From NCBI GenBank assembly GCA_964616545.1, contig CAZTUA010000031.1:1-13385 (forward strand): DNA of 13,385 bases, in the 5' to 3' direction. Made by a program: the position numbers and the translations under genes. The notes beneath the pieces were generated by a model, which had not been told where the DNA came from, ran no database searches, and saw only the letters and a list, made by a program, of their open reading frames with translations. This DNA comes from JAQVEM01 sp964616545. Its GTDB lineage: Bacteria > Actinomycetota > Humimicrobiia > Humimicrobiales > Humimicrobiaceae. This document shows positions 7,365 through 13,385 of this stretch, piece after piece; position 1 is the stretch's first letter, and every line of letters begins with the position of its first letter.

Positions 7365-8696
7365 TTAAATTTCCAATCTGGCAATATTTACGAAGTTTTC
7401 GATATTATCTTTTAAAGCTACCAAAAATCTTGCGGCCGGCGCTCCGTCAATTACCTGATGATCTACAGTCAAACATAGTTTTATATGTTCAATAAACTTC
7501 ACTTTTTCATCAATTTTGACCGGTTTTAAATCTATGCTGCATATTCCTAAAACGGCAACCTGCGGGCTATTAAGAATCGGCGTAAAATGCTCAATTCCCA
7601 TACCTCCTATATTCGTTACTGTAAAAGTGCCCCCGGTCAAAACATCAGGATCTATGGTTCCTGAAATTGCTTCACCTGATAACTTCTTAACAATCAGGGA
7701 TAACTCTCCTAAAGAAAGTTTTTGTGCACTTTTTATAACCGGCACAACAAGCCCCCTGGGTGTATCACACGCAAAGGCCATATTTATATCTTTATGCTGG
7801 TACACTTCATCTTCAATGAATTCAGCATTTAATCCAGGGTAAGAAGTGAGTGTAAAAATAACAGCGTACATTACCATATCGTTTATGTTTATATCCGGCA
7901 TAGAGCGCATTTTTACCTTACTTTTAATCTTTTTTCGAAGAGATAATATAGAGTCAGCCCGGGCAGAGATGGTAATTGTATACTGTGCAGTTTCTATCAG
8001 GGAAGAACGCATATGCTTCGCAATAGTAGAACGGATGGTAGATAATTTTTTACCAGGCTGCCTCAGGTCTTCCTTTGTAATCCTGCCCGCTATACCACTG
8101 TATGTGCCCCTATGTGTCCAGCCTTTATTCAGCAATTCGTCCGCCAGGCTAGTTTGACCCGGAGAAGCCCGGTAATACTCGACAACATCCCGCTCTAAAA
8201 TTCTTCCATAAGGCCCGCTTCCGGTGACCATATCCATATTAATATTATGAGCTGCGGCAAACTTTTTTGCCCTCGGGCTTACTCCACCCGGCATTATTTC
8301 TTTCTTAACATCTATCAATCTTTCCTGAGGGTGAGGGGTTTCTTTTTCAGCTTCCGTTATTTGCTTTTCTTCTTTACTATCTTTCCCAACCGGCGGCTTC
8401 TCCGGAAGCTCTATTGATTTATCTTCAGGTGCGGGTCTGAAGGATTCATAATCCTCCCCCTTGCTGCCAATTACAGCGATATTAGTCTGTACCGGAACTA
8501 TATCCCCTTCATTGAAAAAAATTTCTAATATAGTCCCCTCAGCAGGAGCTTCCACTTCAAAGGTAGTTTTATCAGTCTCGATTTCAAGAAGCATATCTCC
8601 TTTTTTTACTTTTTCACCCTTTTTTTTCTTCCAGGACCCAATAATGCATGACTCAACAGTAACACCAACCTTTGGGATTAGTACCGGTGTAACCAC
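7365..8696 (-). CDS. Dihydrolipoamide acyltransferase (E2) of 2-oxoacid dehydrogenase complex
   Basis: A 443-residue core subunit that carries acyl groups on lipoate and passes them to CoA. One lipoyl domain spans residues 1-77, with the lipoylated lysine at Lys43 (ETDKTTFEVEAP). A charged flexible linker (about 80-135) is rich in Glu, Lys and Pro. The E1/E3-binding domain is at 138-175 (GGVSPRAKKF, then GSGPYGRILERDV). Residues 200-211 (SGIAGRITKEDL) look like the end of a second, partial copy of that binding domain. The catalytic domain is about 215-443 with active site VDHQVIDG at 411-418 (His413, Asp417). GTG is the start, with AAGGAGG 4 bases upstream; it lies 9 bases after SorE. It is encoded directly before its E3 and fused E1. 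The motifs do not decide between pyruvate, branched-chain 2-oxoacids and acetoin as substrate. Confidence 0.95.
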   Translation of the reverse strand: MVTPVLIPKVGVTVESCIIGSWKKKKGEKVKKGDMLLEIETDKTTFEVEAPAEGTILEIFFNEGDIVPVQTNIAVIGSKGEDYESFRPAPEDKSIELPEKPPVGKDSKEEKQITEAEKETPHPQERLIDVKKEIMPGGVSPRAKKFAAAHNINMDMVTGSGPYGRILERDVVEYYRASPGQTSLADELLNKGWTHRGTYSGIAGRITKEDLRQPGKKLSTIRSTIAKHMRSSLIETAQYTITISARADSILSLRKKIKSKVKMRSMPDININDMVMYAVIFTLTSYPGLNAEFIEDEVYQHKDINMAFACDTPRGLVVPVIKSAQKLSLGELSLIVKKLSGEAISGTIDPDVLTGGTFTVTNIGGMGIEHFTPILNSPQVAVLGICSIDLKPVKIDEKVKFIEHIKLCLTVDHQVIDGAPAARFLVALKDNIENFVNIARLEI

Positions 8697-8705
8697 TTAT
8701 CCTCC

Positions 8706-9971
8706 TTAATTATATTTTTCAGCATTTTCTAATAAATACTTCTCTGCTTCTATAGACCAGAGCCCCCTGTTCTTTTTTGTAATATGATAAAGTTCTTTAA
8801 ACAGGGGATTTTCATTACGTAATTTCTTAAAATCTTCTATTGCTGTGAGATCAAGCTTTATATTTGTGTAAATTAATTTTTTACCTCCCGGAATTTTAGG
8901 GAGATTTATAATTGTATCTGCAACCGAATTTAATCCCCCTATGTGAGTTATCATAACAGCAGGCTTTACGATATTCTTGCCCATTAGGTCTAAAGCTATC
9001 CTCATATCTTCTGCATTGCCTCCACTGGTACCAGCAATATGGGTTGAATTGTAATGAACATTATAAAAATTAATTTTTGTAGTAAACTGTGGGTTACCGG
9101 GGCCAGCAAAAAAGTTAAGGCAGCCATGAGGTTTCAGGATAGAATCTCCCAGTTCGACTAGAGGCTCTACAGGAGCAAAAACAAACACATCGTCATAGCC
9201 GCCGCCATCTGTATATCCCAGAAGATGAGCTTTTAGGTCAGCGATATTTTTTGAATTTATATATACAAGTTCTACGCCCTCCAGAGCTGCTTCAGAAGGC
9301 GGAAAAATGCTTTTTGCCCACTGCAGGCGTTTTTCATCGATATCCAGCGCTATTAGAAGTGAAGGTTTATTCCCTGAATGAATAGCATAATCCATAGCTT
9401 CCAGTCCCATCGGTCCCGCACTTGCAAGCAGGGCCATATTGCCTCCCCGTTTAATCCCCATATGGTGGATATAAGAACCGGGTGTCGTATGGTAACTGGC
9501 ATTAAAGGCTCCTACAATACATGACATAGGCTCTGCTAAAGAAGCAGGAAAATGACCTCCACCATCATATTTCAGAAGACACTGACATTCCATAACCTCG
9601 CCGGGTATGATTATATAAGTGGCATTACCCCCCATATATCTGTATGAATAGCCTGGTGCATAAAGACTTCCTTTATAATTCAATGCTGGCTGAATAGAAA
9701 ACTTATCACCGGGAGAAAATTGATTCTTCCATTTCTTGCCTACCTCAACAATATAACCGCTGAACTCATGACCAATGATAATCGGATTTTTATTAATATC
9801 CTCAGGAACTCTTTTATGATCAGCACCCTGTTCTGCAGCTTTATGGCTGGACATACATATACTATTTGAAATGATATGAGCAAGGATTTCATCATCCTTT
9901 AATGGGGGCAGCTCAAATTCTTCCATCCGTAAATCATTTTTACCATACAATCTCACAGCCACTGTTTTCAT
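8706..9971 (-). CDS. sorE: SorE-like L-sorbose-1-phosphate reductase (zinc-binding alcohol dehydrogenase family)
   Basis: A 421-residue medium-chain dehydrogenase. The catalytic zinc site is visible as Cys39 (SICMSSHK), His68-Glu69 (IIGHEFSG) and Glu147 (LAEPMS). The Rossmann motif is SAGPMG at 184-189, with Asp210 favouring NAD(H). The four-cysteine structural zinc loop of classical alcohol dehydrogenases is absent. From memory the sequence follows Klebsiella SorE closely, for example in the N-terminus MKTVAVRLYGKNDLR, in HIAGTSGGNAEDMR at 311-324, and in GGKKLIYTN. SorE reduces L-sorbose-1-phosphate to D-glucitol-6-phosphate, which the SrlD-like SDR of this operon could oxidise to fructose-6-phosphate. 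A C-terminal extension of about 45 residues (NRGLWSIEAEKYLLENAEKY at 401-420) goes beyond classical SorE. Start ATG 9971 has AAAGGAAAG just upstream. The family is firm; another ketose phosphate as substrate is possible. Confidence 0.87.
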   Translation of the reverse strand: MKTVAVRLYGKNDLRMEEFELPPLKDDEILAHIISNSICMSSHKAAEQGADHKRVPEDINKNPIIIGHEFSGYIVEVGKKWKNQFSPGDKFSIQPALNYKGSLYAPGYSYRYMGGNATYIIIPGEVMECQCLLKYDGGGHFPASLAEPMSCIVGAFNASYHTTPGSYIHHMGIKRGGNMALLASAGPMGLEAMDYAIHSGNKPSLLIALDIDEKRLQWAKSIFPPSEAALEGVELVYINSKNIADLKAHLLGYTDGGGYDDVFVFAPVEPLVELGDSILKPHGCLNFFAGPGNPQFTTKINFYNVHYNSTHIAGTSGGNAEDMRIALDLMGKNIVKPAVMITHIGGLNSVADTIINLPKIPGGKKLIYTNIKLDLTAIEDFKKLRNENPLFKELYHITKKNRGLWSIEAEKYLLENAEKYN

Positions 9972-11278
9972 AGTCTTTCCTTTGCACTATCTTTACCTGC
10001 TTTTTTAAACACCTGGACCCGTTCATTTAAATCAGGATACTTTTTTATCATCCTTGCCGAGAAAAGGCCGTCCTGCTGGTCTTTCTCTGCTCTTTTTTCA
10101 TGGCCTATCAACGCCCATGCTGCATCTATAAGGTTGTGCAGTTCCGGATTTTTCAGAGCTTCACATATAAAAGGCTGCCTGGGAGAATTTATATCTTCAC
10201 CACTGATCTGAAAAAATCCATATTTCTCACATAGGCGCTGAATACGTTTTATCTGGATAATACTATTTCTCGCAGGCATGTAAGTGACAGCCCTGAACCC
10301 CAGTTTCTTAATCACATTAAAGAGCAGTTCAAGGTAAGAATCTTCAAACTTTTGTGCTTTTTTATCTCCTGTTACAGATTCAGTAATATCACCTAAATAG
10401 GCATATGCAGGTATAGAACCTGTTTCATTAGCCAGAGCAATAACATCCCTGACATCAGGACATTCTGTTGTCGCATCTATATAGAATTTTTCTAAAAGAC
10501 TGCTTTTTAAAACATTAAGGATATCATACTCGTAAAATTCGTTTTCTTTGTTCTCAAGGTAGTTGAGATTTTTTTTAGATATTTTTATTTTCAATTTATT
10601 CTGCAGGAAATCTATCACTTCGTTACCTCTTGAAAATATTGTCATTATTTTCCTGGCCAGGGCAAAAAGTATGTGTCTCTCGGTTACGGTTCCGCCATAC
10701 TGCGCATAAGAAAGGGGCAGAATATCCCGGTAGAAATCTAAAGTCAACGAGACTGGTCCCAGTATTTCGTTCAGGCGCTTCACCATTAATATATTCCGTT
10801 TATTCCGCTCTTTTCTATATGCTGAAAAAAAGGAATTTATTCTGTCAATCCGGCAATCGGGAATCCCGTGAATGACTATATATGCACTGGATTTCTGGTC
10901 AGGATTATTTATAAATCTACCCTTAAGCGGAGTATTTGAAAAGTCAGCCCTGCATTCCACACCTTTAGTTGTAGAAATTCCAGCTATTTGGCCCGCCAGG
11001 ATAAATTCCCCTGCACCGCTAACGGTATCATGGTCCACTATACCTGCTATCTGTAATCCATAACGGGAAGCCATCCATATAGACATGGCAGGCGTGTAGC
11101 ATGAAAAAGAATAGGTTGTATGAATATGATTATTAATATAATAGTCAGGCTGTTTTCCCGCTGTTTTCCCGCTTTCTTTCCTGAGAACCAGTTCTAAATT
11201 ATCAAGACGTTTTCCAGTGTCTCTATTATTTAACATTTCCTGATATTTATTAATTTTTTTATTTATTCCTGTTAACAT
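9968..11278 (-). CDS. PHP-domain metal-dependent hydrolase of unknown substrate
   Basis: A 436-residue cytoplasmic protein with no signal peptide or membrane segment. It carries the metal-binding signature of the PHP (polymerase and histidinol phosphatase) superfamily: HIH at 51-53 (HIHTTYS), DHD at 82-84 (IVDHD), Glu108 (KGVECR), and His137 (VIHG). Near the C-terminus, GED at 360-362 lies where PHP proteins normally have a G-D-x-H motif; here Asn364 replaces the last His, so one metal site may be altered. Family members are phosphoesterases acting on sugar phosphates, histidinol phosphate or nucleotides. In this operon a sugar-phosphate or sugar-bisphosphate phosphatase is plausible but unproven. 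The first 40 residues are a basic, low-homology extension. The start at 11278 lacks a good ribosome-binding site; an in-frame stop lies three codons upstream, so no longer form exists. Its TGA overlaps the next gene's ATG. Confidence 0.85.
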   Translation of the reverse strand: MLTGINKKINKYQEMLNNRDTGKRLDNLELVLRKESGKTAGKQPDYYINNHIHTTYSFSCYTPAMSIWMASRYGLQIAGIVDHDTVSGAGEFILAGQIAGISTTKGVECRADFSNTPLKGRFINNPDQKSSAYIVIHGIPDCRIDRINSFFSAYRKERNKRNILMVKRLNEILGPVSLTLDFYRDILPLSYAQYGGTVTERHILFALARKIMTIFSRGNEVIDFLQNKLKIKISKKNLNYLENKENEFYEYDILNVLKSSLLEKFYIDATTECPDVRDVIALANETGSIPAYAYLGDITESVTGDKKAQKFEDSYLELLFNVIKKLGFRAVTYMPARNSIIQIKRIQRLCEKYGFFQISGEDINSPRQPFICEALKNPELHNLIDAAWALIGHEKRAEKDQQDGLFSARMIKKYPDLNERVQVFKKAGKDSAKERL

Positions 11279-11315
11279 AATTGTTTAAATATATTTACAA
11301 AACCAGTAATTTTAA

Positions 11316-12659
11316 TTATCCAAGCATAATCTGACCGCCGGTTACAGGAATAGCCTGGCCTGTTTCATATTTCTGTTCGATTATATAAAAAATAGCTCTG
11401 GTTATATCATCTATCCGGCAGCCTCTTTTCATAGGAACTTTGCTTTCATAGAATTTCCGGACATCTTTTATGGTTTTTGCGCCAGGGACTTTATTGGATC
11501 TCAGGTACTGGACAAAAAGCCCTTTTTCAGGATCAGACCAGAGAGGGCCTTCAAAAAAATTCCCCGGGCAGACTGCGTTAACCTTAATATTATATTCTAT
11601 AAGTTCAAGGGCAAAGCTTTGAGTCAGGCCTATCCCTCCAAATTTACTGCCTGCATAGGTAAAATTCTTCTTACTTCCTTCGAGACCGGACTTTGAGTTT
11701 ACCTGAATAATATCGGTAAAATAATCCTTATCAAATTTATACTGGATTTTCATTGGCCGGGAGACATACCTTGTACAAATAAAAAAAGCTGTATAATTGA
11801 CTCTTGTACAGAGTTCAAAACTTTTAAGGTCTATGCTTTCCAGGTCTCCTGCTTTAAGTATGCCTGCATTACTGACAAAGATATCAATACCCCCATATTC
11901 TGCCACAGTTTCCAGAATCATATTTTTTACATAATCCTCATCTGCGACATCAACCTTTAAAGCCATAAATTTACCATTGCCATATTCTTTACTTAACTTT
12001 AAAGTATTTTTCCTCGCGAGATCTATATTTAAATCCGCCAGAATAACATTGGCTCCTTCTTTTGCCAGTGATTCTGCAATACCTTTTCCAAATCCCTGTG
12101 CAGCACCTGTTACAATTGCAATCTTTTCCAATAATTTTTTTCCAGCGGCCTGTGATTTAGTAACAGTTTTACCATGGCTTTCAAAAAGGGCATTTTCTAT
12201 CTCGTCAGAGCTAATTTTATTTTTAGTGAAGCTATATTTCTTGACCTTTACAAGATCCAGAAAAAGATTTACCAGTCTGTCTGCTTCAGCTTTTGTTTCT
12301 CCCCGGATAAAAACACCTGTACCTCTGACAGCAACAATATTCGCATTTTCCCTTTTGCTTACTTCTTCTTTGATGACACTGTATTGTTTATCAATTTTTT
12401 TGTATCCAATTACATAAACCGGGTTGAGCATCCTACCCGGTATCCGGTTATTTTTTACCGGTAAAAAGATAGAATAGAACTCTTTTTGATCTTCTATGCA
12501 CTGCAGGATGAGGTCATTAGTTTTAAAAACCACAATTGAAGTTTCATTTTTCTTTAGCAGCATCCTTAAAGCCGGTGCAATTGCCACAACATCTTCCTGA
12601 GGATAAGGGACCGGCTTAAATAAAATTTTATCATTGATTTTATCCATAACTGTGCTCAT
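11316..12659 (-). CDS. SrlD-like sorbitol-6-phosphate 2-dehydrogenase (SDR) with N-terminal aldolase-derived domain
   Basis: A 447-residue short-chain dehydrogenase, against about 260 for SrlD/GutD. Residues 178-447 are the SDR domain: cofactor motif TGAAQGFG at 184-191, Asp209 after beta-2 favouring NAD, NAG at 264-266, and the catalytic Ser322, Tyr335 and Lys339 (YAGSK). As I recall E. coli SrlD, the stretches IIQVNSKSG, SKFGGIGLTQS, KVPMKRGC and TGGQIMLG match it closely, so interconversion of D-glucitol-6-phosphate (or a related polyol phosphate) and fructose-6-phosphate is the best guess. Residues 1-170 are not SDR. Residues 106-142 align without gaps to the C-terminal subdomain of the class II aldolase later in the operon, the part that joins aldolase to SDR in YuxG-type bifunctional proteins. 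Start ATG at 12659 has AAGGA 8 bases upstream and overlaps the regulator's stop. The fold is certain; the substrate is not. Confidence 0.87.
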   Translation of the reverse strand: MSTVMDKINDKILFKPVPYPQEDVVAIAPALRMLLKKNETSIVVFKTNDLILQCIEDQKEFYSIFLPVKNNRIPGRMLNPVYVIGYKKIDKQYSVIKEEVSKRENANIVAVRGTGVFIRGETKAEADRLVNLFLDLVKVKKYSFTKNKISSDEIENALFESHGKTVTKSQAAGKKLLEKIAIVTGAAQGFGKGIAESLAKEGANVILADLNIDLARKNTLKLSKEYGNGKFMALKVDVADEDYVKNMILETVAEYGGIDIFVSNAGILKAGDLESIDLKSFELCTRVNYTAFFICTRYVSRPMKIQYKFDKDYFTDIIQVNSKSGLEGSKKNFTYAGSKFGGIGLTQSFALELIEYNIKVNAVCPGNFFEGPLWSDPEKGLFVQYLRSNKVPGAKTIKDVRKFYESKVPMKRGCRIDDITRAIFYIIEQKYETGQAIPVTGGQIMLG

Positions 12660-13385
12660 AATATTTTTCCTTTAAAAAGACTCAGTATATATTGATTTTC
12701 AACATCATCAGTCACAATATTGTTAATAATGTCAAGGTCGCAAACTCTGGCTCCGCCGCTGATACTGACTTTTGAAGAATCAAATAGAAGAATTTTATTA
12801 TTACTGCATTCAATCCCGGCCCTGGCAACTGCCGCTGCGTGTTCATCTGATGAATAAATGCCTTCATTTTTAATGATTGAATCTGCAGAAAAAAAAGCAA
12901 TATTAAAATGAAACTTTTTTATAATAGAAATAGCTTCAGAGCCTACAAGCGTTCTATTTAACTGGTTTATTCTTCCTCCTGTTAAAACAGCCTGAATATT
13001 TTTATTTTTCTGTAAATTAAGAAAGGTATCGATTCCTGGAGTTACAATCAGAACATTATCGGGAAAAATATGCTCGGACAAGAAATAACTTGTTGATGAT
13101 GCATCCAGAAAGATATACATATTTGATTTGACTAATGAAATAGCTTTCTCTGCAATTTTCTTTTTTTTATCTGACTGGATAAGCAGCCTTTTATCATGCC
13201 CGTAATTCGCCAGATTAAAATTTCTCAGAGTGGCTCCTCCATGCACCCTATTTATTAAACCTTTATTTCCAAGTTCAATAAGGTCTCTTTGAATCGTAAT
13301 ACGTGAGCAGTTTAGATGGTTTTCTAATTCTGTTAGAGTGGTTGATTTTTTATCTGATAATAGATTGAGTATAGTTCTATGTCTT
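12656..13385 (-). CDS. DeoR-family transcriptional regulator (5' end outside window)
   Basis: A sugar-responsive repressor of the DeoR/GlpR type, and the first visible gene of the operon, so probably its local regulator. The reading frame is open to the window edge, and about 242 residues are visible against a usual length near 250, so only a few N-terminal residues are missing. A GTG at 13246 begins the longest stretch with a conventional start codon, but it is the Val of the family's conserved RVHGGA motif and not a true start. Upstream of it the frame encodes a winged helix-turn-helix (RHRTILNLLS, then SRITIQRDLIEL as recognition helix). The C-terminal part has the ribose-5-phosphate-isomerase-like sensor fold typical of the family (LDASST, VTPG, LTGGR, LLFDSSK), which usually binds a phosphorylated sugar. 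Its TGA overlaps the ATG of the SDR gene in an ATGA. The effector is unknown; a sugar phosphate made or consumed by the downstream enzymes is the natural guess. Confidence 0.92.
   Translation of the reverse strand, partial: RHRTILNLLSDKKSTTLTELENHLNCSRITIQRDLIELGNKGLINRVHGGATLRNFNLANYGHDKRLLIQSDKKKKIAEKAISLVKSNMYIFLDASSTSYFLSEHIFPDNVLIVTPGIDTFLNLQKNKNIQAVLTGGRINQLNRTLVGSEAISIIKKFHFNIAFFSADSIIKNEGIYSSDEHAAAVARAGIECSNNKILLFDSSKVSISGGARVCDLDIINNIVTDDVENQYILSLFKGKIL

Larger units (their letters stand above)
1506..13385 (-). other. Nine-gene sugar-phosphate / 2-oxoacid dehydrogenase operon
   Basis: Nine consecutive minus-strand genes run from the DeoR regulator at the right edge to the transaldolase. 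The regulator/SDR and PHP/SorE junctions are 4-base ATGA overlaps. The other gaps are about 37 (SDR/PHP), 9 (SorE/E2), 17 (E2/E3), 22 (E3/E1), 16 (E1/aldolase) and 32 bases (aldolase/transaldolase). Most starts have a clear Shine-Dalgarno sequence inside the gap or the upstream gene, and I see no internal terminator or promoter-sized gap. Co-transcription is inferred from this spacing. The promoter and any DeoR operator must lie beyond the right edge. I see no convincing intrinsic terminator after the last gene. Confidence 0.85.

Noticed and set aside
11977..12417. A 146-codon plus-strand open frame opposite the SDR gene
   Set aside because: It lies wholly antisense to a well-supported SDR domain, has no family motif and no ribosome-binding site; it is a shadow of the minus-strand codons.
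12656..13246. The GTG at 13246 as the start of the DeoR-family gene
   Set aside because: The frame continues upstream to the window edge and encodes the helix-turn-helix; this GTG is the Val of RVHGGA.
1506..13385. Bacterial microcompartment or sulfoquinovose (sulfo-transaldolase) locus
   Set aside because: No shell-protein gene, encapsulation peptide or sulfosugar isomerase is visible; an aldolase or transaldolase alone is not enough.
1..13385. CRISPR arrays, tRNA or rRNA genes, riboswitches
   Set aside because: I saw no regularly spaced repeats, cloverleaf-like segments or conserved riboswitch cores; the genes are too tightly packed to leave room except at 840-1500.

Overview
The window is AT-rich DNA, probably from a low-GC anaerobic or facultatively anaerobic bacterium (Firmicutes-, Atribacterota- or Spirochaetota-like; the phylum cannot be settled from the sequence). 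Lysine- and isoleucine-rich proteins, strong AAGGAGG ribosome-binding sites and tight same-strand packing all fit this. Every intact gene is on the minus strand, so the window is transcribed from right to left.

Right and centre (1506-13385): one long operon-like run of nine genes. In transcription order they are: a DeoR-family repressor (first few codons beyond the window edge), a sorbitol-6-phosphate 2-dehydrogenase-like SDR with an extra N-terminal domain, a PHP-domain metal hydrolase, a SorE-like L-sorbose-1-phosphate reductase, the E2, E3 and fused alpha-beta E1 of a 2-oxoacid dehydrogenase complex, a class II aldolase, and a transaldolase/fructose-6-phosphate-aldolase-like protein. Two junctions are 4-base ATGA overlaps and the other gaps are about 9 to 37 bases, so co-transcription is very likely. 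The SorE/SrlD-like pair resembles the sorbose route (L-sorbose-1-P to D-glucitol-6-P to fructose-6-P). The two aldolases could cleave a sugar phosphate, and the lipoyl complex would oxidise a 2-oxoacid or acetoin-like product to an acyl-CoA. The true substrate is unknown, and no transporter, PTS component or kinase lies in the window.

Left (1-1400): a decayed region. It holds a GGDEF/HD-GYP cyclic-di-GMP protein gene that is cut at both ends and frameshifted, a plus-strand fragment of an IS110-like transposase whose homology meets the broken GGDEF gene at about 825-835, and a minus-strand fragment resembling an IS1182-type DDE transposase. The operon therefore ends next to a mobile-element graveyard.

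The most interesting points are: a sugar-phosphate module with its own 2-oxoacid dehydrogenase complex and an unassigned PHP hydrolase; an apparent AUU start codon on the transaldolase, supported by both the ribosome-binding site and the catalytic Asp6; and an SDR whose N-terminal domain looks like the C-terminal part of the neighbouring aldolase, suggesting a rearranged YuxG-type aldolase-dehydrogenase.
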